A stretch of 64,000 nt of DNA from UBA12202 sp049595035. Its GTDB lineage: Bacteria; Pseudomonadota; Alphaproteobacteria; Puniceispirillales; UBA1172. The DNA lies in assembly GCA_049595035.1 (NCBI GenBank), contig JBMYKD010000002.1:116740-180739 (forward strand), in the 5' to 3' direction. This document shows, piece by piece, positions 17,957 through 26,043 of this stretch. Below the pieces are notes generated by a model. That model was not told where the DNA came from. It worked only from the letters and a program-made list of their open reading frames with translations, and made no database searches. The position numbers and the translations under genes are program-made. How positions within the stretch are numbered: position 1 is the first letter of the stretch; every line of letters begins with the position of its first letter.

Positions 17957-19474
17957 TCAGGCATTGCGTCGCATCTTCCGCAAAATTAATTGTATCGCCG
18001 GCAGAAAGATCAAAATGATAGCACAAATGGTAATTGGCCCGGCTATTGGTCTTGTAAAGAAGATCGTGAAGGTTTCATATTGTAGCAAAGTCTGACGTAA
18101 GGTTGGTTCAGCAATAGGGCCAAGAACAATCGCCAGAACAGCCGGTGCGACCGGATAATCCAATATCCGCATGAAAAACCCGCCAAAACCTACCAGCACC
18201 ATCAACCAGACATCAAACATATCCAAGTAAGCCGCATATGTGCCAACCAGCGATAATACAAAAATGGTAGGTGCAAGAATGGTAAATGGCATCCGCAACA
18301 TCCATAGAAAGACAGGAATGAATAGAATATTTACAAAAACGGCAACAAAGTTGGAAATGTAGAATGACCCAATCAACGGCCAGACAAAATCCGGCTGATC
18401 CGAAAATAATAACGGCCCCGGCTGAAGCCCCCAGATTACCATACCAGCAAGCAGAACAGCCGTCGTTGGTGACCCCGGAATACCAAGTGTCATCATCGGT
18501 AACATGGCCCCGGTAGAAGCTGAATTGTTAGCCGCTTCAGGTGCAGCCACGCCATCAACAGCACCTTTGCCGTATTTGCTTGGATCTTTTGACGTCATTT
18601 TGGTAACGCCATATGCCATCAGTGAACCTGGTGTGGCTCCAGCGGCTGGCAGAATACCAACAAAGAAACCGATAAAAGAACCGATTAGCGTTCCCTTCCA
18701 TGCAGTTCTAAACTGTTGCAAGGCATAGACGATGCTTGAAAAGTTCACTTCCACTTTTGACATGGATGACCCATAGCGCGAGGTGTTTATTGTCCATAAC
18801 ATTTCACCAATCCCGTAAATGCCAATAGCCAGAACAAGAAACCGGATCCCATGTGAAAACCCTTGGATATCGAAAAAGATCAGTCGAGGCTCACCCGATA
18901 TGATATCAAACCCGACAGCTGACAGGGCTAGACCAAAACAGATGGAAAATATTGTTTTCGGAAAGTCATCCCCACCCAAACCCGCAAAAGTGGCAAAGGC
19001 AAGTAGCATTAGGGCAAAAATTTCAGGATTGCCAAAATTCAAAGCCACAGATGCCAGAACAGGCGCAAATGCAGTGAATAAGACATTGGATATGGTTGCG
19101 CCAATAAATGATGCTAGCGCGGCCGCCATTAACGCGACATGTGCCTTGCCCTGCATGGCTAGAGGCCGTCCATCAAAAGTCGTCGCTACCGCCGTTGATG
19201 CCCCCGGTATCCCCAGCGTAATGGATGATATTGCCCCCCCATACATAGCCCCATAATAAATAGATGCCAGAAAGATCATGGGGGACGTCGCACCACCTGT
19301 AAATCCCTGAATAACAAATGTAAATGGAAGAAGAATAGCAACACCATTAACGGATCCAAGGCCGGGCATGGCACCAACAAACAGGCCAACAACAACCCCG
19401 ATAATGGCTAGCCCCAGATTAACGGGCTGCAAAGCGATCATAATGCCTTCGATTAAATGACCTATGACTTCCAT
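17957..19474 (-). CDS. tctA: Tripartite tricarboxylate transporter, large permease TctA
   Basis: Inner-membrane permease of a TctABC secondary transporter. The 505-residue protein has about 12 hydrophobic segments and the conserved N-terminal signature GLFVGAMPGLGSVNGVAILLP, repeated in the second half as FVGILPAAGATPGSLMAYG (the two re-entrant substrate loops of TctA). TPMMTLGIPGSPTTAVLL-like sequence around residue 325 is also typical. It forms an operon with tctB and tctC (same strand, gaps of 39 and 35 bp) and is followed after 6 bp by the zeta-like kinase gene. Substrate is not shown by the sequence; oxalate or a related carboxylate is inferred from shared promoter motif and neighbours. 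Confidence 0.93.
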   Translation of the reverse strand: MEVIGHLIEGIMIALQPVNLGLAIIGVVVGLFVGAMPGLGSVNGVAILLPFTFVIQGFTGGATSPMIFLASIYYGAMYGGAISSITLGIPGASTAVATTFDGRPLAMQGKAHVALMAAALASFIGATISNVLFTAFAPVLASVALNFGNPEIFALMLLAFATFAGLGGDDFPKTIFSICFGLALSAVGFDIISGEPRLIFFDIQGFSHGIRFLVLAIGIYGIGEMLWTINTSRYGSSMSKVEVNFSSIVYALQQFRTAWKGTLIGSFIGFFVGILPAAGATPGSLMAYGVTKMTSKDPSKYGKGAVDGVAAPEAANNSASTGAMLPMMTLGIPGSPTTAVLLAGMVIWGLQPGPLLFSDQPDFVWPLIGSFYISNFVAVFVNILFIPVFLWMLRMPFTILAPTIFVLSLVGTYAAYLDMFDVWLMVLVGFGGFFMRILDYPVAPAVLAIVLGPIAEPTLRQTLLQYETFTIFFTRPIAGPITICAIILIFLPAIQLILRKMRRNA

Positions 19475-19513
19475 TTTATGATTTCCCCCACATTCACTTT
19501 ATATGCTTAATTT

Positions 19514-20044
19514 TTATAGAAAAATGTCATAGAGCGGTATAAATAACGGCTCCAGATATCCTTTTGGTAAAACAATCCGCATAGCAACGTCGAAAAAGAA
19601 AAAACTGACTACTGGCATTGCGCTGGCAATAATCAGGGTTAGCAACCATGTATGCCGGCCAAGGAATTTGAGGTAATAAACCATGAAAAGGAACATAGCA
19701 CCGTAAAATCCGGCCAGATGAATCATGATCAGAAAACCGATAAGCCCTCCGCCAACGGTTAGAAACATTTTTTTTCCATAATCATCCAGAAACGGTTCTT
19801 CGGATACAGATTGCGGTGATCGTTTCAAGACCCAGTTTATGCCAATCCAGATCGTACATATCAGCATGATAAAACCGAGCCAGAATGGCCAGAAGCCGCT
19901 TCCGGGAGTGCCGGTTTCATCAAAGCCGATATTGGCAAAGCGGGGAACACTGGGATTCCATGCCGGTGGCTCACCGCTTTTCCACATAAGGTATATAGAG
20001 AATACTCCAAAGATAAACGCAGTTATAATTTCTGCACGACGCAT
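19514..20044 (-). CDS. tctB: Tripartite tricarboxylate transporter, small membrane subunit TctB
   Basis: Small integral-membrane partner of TctA, 176 residues. Four hydrophobic helices are visible: residues ~5-20, ~50-70 (FWPFWLGFIMLICTIWIGI), ~95-120 and ~130-155. The segment TPGSGFWPFWLG is typical of TctB. A GGGGGG element lies five bases before the ATG. It stands between tctC and tctA in transcription order C-B-A, the usual arrangement. Confidence 0.88.
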   Translation of the reverse strand: MRRAEIITAFIFGVFSIYLMWKSGEPPAWNPSVPRFANIGFDETGTPGSGFWPFWLGFIMLICTIWIGINWVLKRSPQSVSEEPFLDDYGKKMFLTVGGGLIGFLIMIHLAGFYGAMFLFMVYYLKFLGRHTWLLTLIIASAMPVVSFFFFDVAMRIVLPKGYLEPLFIPLYDIFL

Positions 20045-20079
20045 ATGTTCCCCCCTATATACCTTACGCTTTGATATTT

Positions 20080-21066
20080 TTACTGAATGGCACCTGAAGC
20101 GCGCAAAATTGTTTCGTGATTTGCACGTTGCAGTTTCCAGTAAGCCATTAGCTCATCACCAGACATGAGTTCACCCATGAGTGACTTTTTGCTTTTATAG
20201 TCCTGCCAGTCATCCGAGGCATAAACCTTGGCAAACAGGTCAGTATAATAGGCTTCGGCTTCATCAGACATGCCCGGGGCACCAACAACAGAACGTTGCA
20301 TGAAGTAGCTGAAATCAACCCCTTTTTCACGCAAAGTAGGTACATCCGGGAACATTGGCAGACGTTCATCTGTAAATGCTACCAGAGCAATCATGTCACC
20401 GGATTCATAGAAACCAAGAGCTTCTGATGGGTTGTTCACGGATGAATTGATCTGTTTACCAGCAACATCCTTAGCGACAGCACCCCCGCCCTTATACGGA
20501 ATATACTTCATGGACAGGCCATAATTATCATTCAGGAAATCGGTAATGATATTATCTTCGGAATTTGATCCTGTGCCACCCATGACCCAGTTCTTGCCTT
20601 CGGATTTTGCGACCTCAAGCCATTCTTCGAATGTTGTGATCCCACTATCCTTGTGAACCCATAAAAGGAATGTATCCTCAGCCATACGGGCAACCGGCGC
20701 AAATGTCAGAACATCTACATCCAGACCCGGCTGACGCAACGGGGTTGTATAAAATGAGTTCAATGTCACCATGATTGTATGATCAGGGTCACTGGCAGAT
20801 TTAGCTGCAATCAGGGCTTCAGCCCCGGAACCACCAGATTTATTTGTTGGAACTAGTGGACGATTAGCAAGGTCTTCTTTTTCAACAATAGCCTGCATGA
20901 GTCGCGCCATTTTATCAGCACCACCACCTTTACCGGCCATAATAATGAAATCGATAGGCTTGTTAGGTTGCCAGCCATGTCCATCTGCTTGCGCAAATCC
21001 TGACATTGCTGAAAGTGTCATGCCAGCGGCAACAAAGCCGGTGGCCATCTTTTTAAAAATGCTCAT
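20080..21066 (-). CDS. tctC: Tripartite tricarboxylate transporter, periplasmic binding protein TctC
   Basis: Periplasmic solute receptor of 328 residues. A Sec signal peptide with hydrophobic core ATGFVAAGMTLSAMSGFA ends near AQA-D, followed by WQPNKPIDFIIMAGKGGGADKMAR, the family's ligand-loop region. GGTGSNSEDNI and YIPYKGGGAVAKDVAG are further conserved TctC elements. The open frame extends 23 codons upstream, but ATG at 21066 has AGGAGG 6 bases upstream and begins the signal peptide. The gene is first in its operon, and its upstream region (21147-21185) carries the motif shared with the panE2-like gene. Ligand unknown, oxalate inferred. Confidence 0.92.
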   Translation of the reverse strand: MSIFKKMATGFVAAGMTLSAMSGFAQADGHGWQPNKPIDFIIMAGKGGGADKMARLMQAIVEKEDLANRPLVPTNKSGGSGAEALIAAKSASDPDHTIMVTLNSFYTTPLRQPGLDVDVLTFAPVARMAEDTFLLWVHKDSGITTFEEWLEVAKSEGKNWVMGGTGSNSEDNIITDFLNDNYGLSMKYIPYKGGGAVAKDVAGKQINSSVNNPSEALGFYESGDMIALVAFTDERLPMFPDVPTLREKGVDFSYFMQRSVVGAPGMSDEAEAYYTDLFAKVYASDDWQDYKSKKSLMGELMSGDELMAYWKLQRANHETILRASGAIQ

Positions 21067-21146
21067 GTCTTCCTCCTTTAGAGCGGTTTCCCTTATTATT
21101 ATCAAATAGACCGTTTTGGTCAGGAAACTTACCAAACGGCAAAATA

Positions 21147-21185
21147 AAAGTGAAAATATGAAACTTGTAAATTTTTACAATTTAC
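21147..21185. promoter_or_regulatory. Conserved operator/promoter motif upstream of tctC
   Basis: About 34 bp (21147-21179) matches the region upstream of the panE2-like gene (32258-32291) at roughly 30 of 34 aligned positions, allowing one gap. It contains TTGTAAA (21165-21171) and TTTACAA (21174-21180) as 7-bp inverted arms two bases apart, then another TTTAC half. It lies ~85 bp before the tctC start. I infer a regulator site, with the XRE/ScfR-type protein at 32359 as first candidate. Confidence 0.6.
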
Positions 21186-21201
21186 TTAGTCTACACATCC
21201 A

Positions 21202-22059
21202 CTAATGTACCAGAACCAATGGCCCTGATGCATGATCGACAAAATGTTGCGTCACTCCTCCTAATATTCTTTCAAAATACTGATTATTACCATAAGCCCC
21301 CAGAATAACGATATCAGCCTCACATGCCAGGCTAGCCTGCATTAAAGATGCCCCGGTTGTACCGGATGGCTTTACCATAATGATATCTGCCTTAATGTCA
21401 TGTTCGGTCAGGTAGCTTTGCAATTCTTCCGGCTTGATTTCAACATGACCATTTTCAACAGTCAAAATCGTCAGCTTTTTAGCTATTTTCATCAGCCATA
21501 ATGTCTGTGCTACCGCCCGTGTGGATTCAATCGATCCATCCCAGCATAATGCAACCTTATCAATGATATGGCTGTTATGATCAGGCATGTGTTCATCACA
21601 CATATAGACAGGTCTGCCGGTATGGAATAAGGCCGTTTTAAGGGTATTAGCACCTAAATTCCGGTCTATTTCCGGCTTGGCCACAACAATAATATCCGAT
21701 AGACGGCCATGCCGCCTGACAACATCTACCTGACGGCCTTCTGCTTCAATGAATTGTACAGAAACTTTATTTGCCACGGGCTGATCTGACATCGTCACCT
21801 CGGCAGATGAACAAATACGCTCCACTTCGCCACGCATAGCGGTTTCAGCCATATTGAAGACAGAGGCCGATTGGGTCATGATCTGCTTTTTCATATCCCG
21901 TGACATGGGCACACCAAAAGGCAGCATGTCTTCGGGACGTAACCGGCAATGGGTGACAATAATATGGGCGTTTACCGCTTTTGCCAGAGAAATAGCATGG
22001 CGCAAAACGCGTTCCGCATTACCATCATCTCTAACAGGAACGACTACCCTGTTTATCAT
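21202..22059 (-). CDS. Tandem universal stress protein (UspA family)
   Basis: Cytoplasmic protein of about 285 residues with two Usp domains. Domain one begins INRVVVPVRDDGNAERVL and looks degenerate at its ATP loop. Domain two begins DKVALCWDGSIESTRAV and ends ADIVILGAYGNNQYFERILGG, close to the ATP-binding G-x2-G-x9-G pattern. The role in cells is stress tolerance or nucleotide-dependent regulation. It is last in the gntR-oxc/frc/formyltransferase/fhs run, 12 bp behind fhs. GTG at 22065 opens the frame, but ATG at 22059 with GGGGG five bases upstream is preferred. Confidence 0.85.
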   Translation of the reverse strand: MINRVVVPVRDDGNAERVLRHAISLAKAVNAHIIVTHCRLRPEDMLPFGVPMSRDMKKQIMTQSASVFNMAETAMRGEVERICSSAEVTMSDQPVANKVSVQFIEAEGRQVDVVRRHGRLSDIIVVAKPEIDRNLGANTLKTALFHTGRPVYMCDEHMPDHNSHIIDKVALCWDGSIESTRAVAQTLWLMKIAKKLTILTVENGHVEIKPEELQSYLTEHDIKADIIMVKPSGTTGASLMQASLACEADIVILGAYGNNQYFERILGGVTQHFVDHASGPLVLVH

Positions 22060-22077
22060 TGTCACCCCCTTTAAATG

Positions 22078-23754
22078 TTAGAATAACCCCTCAATAAGGC
22101 CATTTTCATTAATGTGAATGCTTTCTGCTGCCGGCACTCTTGGCAATCCGGGCATCGTCATAATCTCACCACAGACAACGACGACAAAACCTGCACCTGC
22201 TGATAACCGGACTTCACGGATAGGAAGGCTATGGCCAGTTGGTGCGCCACGTTTATTCGGGTCTGTGGTAAAGCTATATTGCGTTTTTGCCATACATACT
22301 GGCAATTTACCATAACCCTGCTCTTCCCATGCTTTTAATTGATCGCGTAATTTCTGATCGGCAATCACTTCATCAGCGCGGTAGATTTCTTTGGCGATGG
22401 TTTCGATTTTTTCAAAAAGCCCCATTTCAACAGGATAAAGGGGCTGGTAATTAGTAGGTGATGATTCAATCATATTGACTACCGCTTTCGCCAGTTCTTC
22501 TGTTCCTGCGCTACCATCAGCCCAGTGGCGGCAGACAATGGCTGTGCCACCCTGATTATGAACGAATGTTTTCAATGCTTCAATTTCAGCATCGGTATCG
22601 CTGTAAAAATGATTGATAGCAACAATCGCCGGGACACCGAATTTCTGGATGTTTTCCATATGCCGGCCAAGATTAGGACAGCCGCGCTTGACCGCTTCGA
22701 CATTTTCAACCCCAAGATCAGCCTTGGCAATGCCTCCGTTCATCTTCATTGCCCGAACCGTGGCAACAATTACGGTAGCATCTGGCTTCAACCCTGCCTG
22801 ACGGCATTTGATATCAAGGAACTTTTCAGCCCCTAGATCAGCACCAAATCCGGCTTCGGTAACGACATAATCAGCCAGTTTAAGTGCGGTTTTTGTAGCA
22901 ATGACCGAATTACACCCATGGGCAATATTGGCGAATGGCCCACCATGAACAAAGGCAGGGTTATTTTCCAGTGTCTGCACCAGATTAGGTTGCATGGCCT
23001 GTTGCAATAGCACCGTCATGGCACCATCAGCCTTAATATCACGACAGAATACCGGGCTACGATCACGACGATAGGCAATGATTATATCACCAAGACGACG
23101 TTCCAGATCAGCCAGATCATCTGCCAGACAGAGAATAGCCATCACTTCTGATGCAACCGTAATATCAAATCCAGCTTCCCGTGGGAAACCATTGGCAACC
23201 CCCCCAAGGCTACATGTAATCTGACGGAGTGCTCTATCATTCATATCGAGAACGCGGCGGAAAGCGACACGGCGAATATCGATATCCTGCTCATTTCCCC
23301 AGTAAATGTGATTATCAATCAGGGCGGCTAACAAATTATGAGCTGATGTAATCGCATGAAAATCACCAGTAAAATGGAGGTTCATTTCTTCCATGGGGAC
23401 GACTTGTGAATATCCCCCACCAGCGGCACCACCCTTCATACCAAAGCAAGGGCCAAGTGACGCCTCACGGATACAGATAGCGGCGTTTTTGCCAATCCGG
23501 TTCAACCCATCACCAAGTCCGACGGTGGTTGTTGTTTTCCCTTCACCTGCAGGGGTAGGGTTAATGGCGGTGACGAGAATCAATTTGCCATTTTCACGTC
23601 CATCAAGGCTTTTGATAAAGCTTTCAGATACCTTGGCCTTATCATGGCCATAGGGAAGCAAATGTTCATATGGAATACCAAGCTTTTCCCCAATATCCTT
23701 GATGGGTTTCTTTTTGGCTTCGCGGGCAATTTCAATGTCAGTTTTGTAGCTCAC
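22078..23754 (-). CDS. fhs: Formate-tetrahydrofolate ligase
   Basis: Makes 10-formyltetrahydrofolate from formate, tetrahydrofolate and ATP. The 558-residue protein contains the ATP-binding loop TPAGEGKTTTTVGL, EASLGPCFGMKGGAAGGGYSQV-type sequence near residues 95-117 (folate and formyl phosphate site), and TDAEIEALK with the preceding NHFYSDT motif. Length is normal. The start codon is GTG with AGGA 7 bases upstream. In the oxalate group it can capture formate released from formyl-CoA by Frc and Oxc and load it on folate. Gaps to its neighbours are 25 and 12 bp, so it is part of one operon. Confidence 0.96.
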   Translation of the reverse strand: MSYKTDIEIAREAKKKPIKDIGEKLGIPYEHLLPYGHDKAKVSESFIKSLDGRENGKLILVTAINPTPAGEGKTTTTVGLGDGLNRIGKNAAICIREASLGPCFGMKGGAAGGGYSQVVPMEEMNLHFTGDFHAITSAHNLLAALIDNHIYWGNEQDIDIRRVAFRRVLDMNDRALRQITCSLGGVANGFPREAGFDITVASEVMAILCLADDLADLERRLGDIIIAYRRDRSPVFCRDIKADGAMTVLLQQAMQPNLVQTLENNPAFVHGGPFANIAHGCNSVIATKTALKLADYVVTEAGFGADLGAEKFLDIKCRQAGLKPDATVIVATVRAMKMNGGIAKADLGVENVEAVKRGCPNLGRHMENIQKFGVPAIVAINHFYSDTDAEIEALKTFVHNQGGTAIVCRHWADGSAGTEELAKAVVNMIESSPTNYQPLYPVEMGLFEKIETIAKEIYRADEVIADQKLRDQLKAWEEQGYGKLPVCMAKTQYSFTTDPNKRGAPTGHSLPIREVRLSAGAGFVVVVCGEIMTMPGLPRVPAAESIHINENGLIEGLF

Positions 23755-23779
23755 TGTTTTATCCTATTCATTTTCTAGT

Positions 23780-24694
23780 CTAGTGTCCTAGAGTATTTCC
23801 GGTTTTAAGAGAGATTATTGATGCCCATTCTGAAGCCGGAATCTTTCCGCTACCTTCAGGCCGGACACGTTTAATAAGAATTCGTCCACCATTTGCTTGG
23901 ACTGTTACTCCTTCTTCAGAGATAGCAACAATCTCACCAGCTTTGCCATCGCCGTCCATTCTAACTGCGTCATATATTTTTATCTCATCACCATTCAGCG
24001 TTGTCCACGCCCCTGGGGCAGGGTTTGCCGCCCGGATGGTGTTGTAGGTATCGGCTACCGGCTTAGACCAGTCGAGTTTAGCGCAATCCTTGTTAAACCA
24101 GCCTTCATAAGTGCCGTCTTCCAGCCGTTGATCATGTTTGATAATGACCCCGGCCTTAACCAGATCAAGACCTTCCAGCATTGCCGCGACCCCCATTGGG
24201 AACAGCTTTTTGAAATAGACATCACCAAGGGTTTCATCCGCACCAATAGGACAGGTTTTCTGCAACATGATTGGCCCTTCATCCAGACCGTCATCAGGCC
24301 AGAAAATCGTCAGTCCGGTATGGGTTTTACCCATAGCAATCGGCCAGTTGATAGATGAAGGCCCCCTATGTTGCGGGCATAAAGATGGATGATACTGGAA
24401 TGTTCCATAAGTGGGTGCATCACGCACCGCTTCAGGGACGAATAGCAATACATATGCCATCATGCATATATCAGCTTTGAAAGATTGCATTAAGGCAAGG
24501 GCTTCGGGCGTTTTCCATGACGCTGGCTGATGCAAGGGAAGTCCTTTTTCCTTTGCCAGTAATGCCAGCGGGTCCTCGGGCTTACCTTCTTTCGTCGGGG
24601 CACAACATACGGCAACCACATCTTCGCCTCTATCCAGAAGCTCTTTTAATACCGCTTCGCCAAAAGCCTGTTGTCCGTGTAAAACGATCCGCAT
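23780..24694 (-). CDS. Formyltransferase-fold protein resembling the 10-formyltetrahydrofolate dehydrogenase hydrolase domain
   Basis: Stand-alone 304-residue protein with the Fmt/formyltransferase fold. Key motifs are YHPSLCPQHRGPSSINW (His102) and FWPDDGLDEGPIMLQK (Asp138), which match the N-terminal hydrolase domain of eukaryotic 10-formyl-THF dehydrogenase much better than Met-tRNA formyltransferase; a C-terminal OB-like domain follows. The residue two before His102 is Gln, where Fmt has Asn and the dehydrogenase Ile. It lies between frc and fhs in one operon. It may hydrolyse 10-formyl-THF or move a formyl group between folate and another carrier such as CoA; the latter is speculation. 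GGGGG lies 8 bases before the ATG. Confidence 0.8.
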   Translation of the reverse strand: MRIVLHGQQAFGEAVLKELLDRGEDVVAVCCAPTKEGKPEDPLALLAKEKGLPLHQPASWKTPEALALMQSFKADICMMAYVLLFVPEAVRDAPTYGTFQYHPSLCPQHRGPSSINWPIAMGKTHTGLTIFWPDDGLDEGPIMLQKTCPIGADETLGDVYFKKLFPMGVAAMLEGLDLVKAGVIIKHDQRLEDGTYEGWFNKDCAKLDWSKPVADTYNTIRAANPAPGAWTTLNGDEIKIYDAVRMDGDGKAGEIVAISEEGVTVQANGGRILIKRVRPEGSGKIPASEWASIISLKTGNTLGH

Positions 24695-24710
24695 TTTATT
24701 GTCCCCCTTT

Positions 24711-25997
24711 TTATTCTGCCGCCTTGTTTACGTCACCTACTGCACCTGATGATACGATATTTTCAATTTCACCATCATCATAATGCAATACATCTTGCAA
24801 AATTTCCAATGTATGTTCACCAAGCAATGGCGACCGTGTGACTTCAACCGGACTTGCTGATAGCTTTACCGGACATCCCACCGAAATATATTCCCCGCGT
24901 TCGGGGTGGTCGACTTTTACCAGTGTGCCCGTATCATATAGCCCTTCATCTTCAGCAATCTCTTTCATTGATAGAATAGGGCCAACCGGAATATCTAGCG
25001 GATTACATAAATCCATGACTTCGAATTTGGTTTTTGTCATAGTCCATGCTTCGATTCGTTCAAATATCTGATTAAGTTTATCGAGCCGTTCCGGTGGTGT
25101 GGCAAAGCCGTCAGCTGTTTTCCAGTCTGGTTCACCAATCAGATCACATACCTTTTCCCACACTGCCGCCTGAATAATGAAATAGGTATAGGCATTCGGG
25201 TCACTTTCCCAGCCCTTGCATTTCAGGATACGGCCGGGTTGTCCACCGCCAGAATCATTACCAGCGCGCGGAGTAGCCTCACCAAATGGGATGCCTTCGC
25301 CAAATTGCGAATATTCTCTCAGAGGGCCTGCCTCAAGGCGTTGCTGATCACGCATCTTGACCCGTGCCAGATTAAGCACCGCATCCTGCATGGCAACGCT
25401 TACCCTTTGCCCCAATCCTGTTTTTTCACGGTGGAATAATGCTGTAACAATACCCAGACATAAATGCAGGCCTGTGCCAGAATCGCCAATCTGCGCCCCT
25501 GTTACTAATGGCGGGCCATCCAGAAATCCGGTGGTAGATGCAGAACCACCAGCGCATTGCGCCACATTTTCATAAACCTTGCAATCTTCATATTTGCCGG
25601 GGCCAAAGCCTTTTATTGATGCCAGAATAATCCGTGGGTTGATTTCATGAACACGTTCCCAGCTGAACCCCATTCTGTCCAGTGCACCGGGAGCAAAGTT
25701 TTCTACCAGAACATCACATTCCTTAATCAGTCTGGTCAGAACTTCCTTACCGGTTTCATTTTTAGAGTTCAGTTCAATCGACCGTTTATTATGATTCAGC
25801 ATGGTAAAATAGAGGCTGTCAGAGCCAGGCTTATCAACAAGCTGCTTGCGTGTTGCATCACCAACGCCCGGCCGTTCGACCTTAATCACATCAGCACCAA
25901 ACCATCCCAGAATCTGGGTACATGTGGGTCCTGATTGAACATGGGTAAAGTCGAGTACTTTAATCCCTTCTAACGCTTTCATCATCTTATTCACCAT
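24711..25997 (-). CDS. frc: Formyl-CoA:oxalate CoA-transferase
   Basis: Class III CoA-transferase that exchanges CoA between formyl-CoA (or succinyl-CoA) and oxalate to give oxalyl-CoA. The 428-residue protein follows the Oxalobacter formigenes enzyme closely: VLDFTHVQSGPTCTQ, DSLYFTMLNHNKRSIEL, ENFAPGALDRMGFSWE, VYENVAQCAGG, and GAQIGDSGTG with Asp172 as the catalytic aspartate. GNDSGGGQPG is the glycine-rich loop that closes over the active site. Possible ATGs lie at 25997, 25985 and 25982; the last gives MKALEGIKVLDF, matching the usual N-terminus. It sits 46 bp after the oxalyl-CoA decarboxylase frame. Confidence 0.95.
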   Translation of the reverse strand: MVNKMMKALEGIKVLDFTHVQSGPTCTQILGWFGADVIKVERPGVGDATRKQLVDKPGSDSLYFTMLNHNKRSIELNSKNETGKEVLTRLIKECDVLVENFAPGALDRMGFSWERVHEINPRIILASIKGFGPGKYEDCKVYENVAQCAGGSASTTGFLDGPPLVTGAQIGDSGTGLHLCLGIVTALFHREKTGLGQRVSVAMQDAVLNLARVKMRDQQRLEAGPLREYSQFGEGIPFGEATPRAGNDSGGGQPGRILKCKGWESDPNAYTYFIIQAAVWEKVCDLIGEPDWKTADGFATPPERLDKLNQIFERIEAWTMTKTKFEVMDLCNPLDIPVGPILSMKEIAEDEGLYDTGTLVKVDHPERGEYISVGCPVKLSASPVEVTRSPLLGEHTLEILQDVLHYDDGEIENIVSSGAVGDVNKAAE

Positions 25998-26043
25998 CCA
26001 TTATCATCATCAAAGTTACTATTTTCCCAACCTGAATTGAAAT

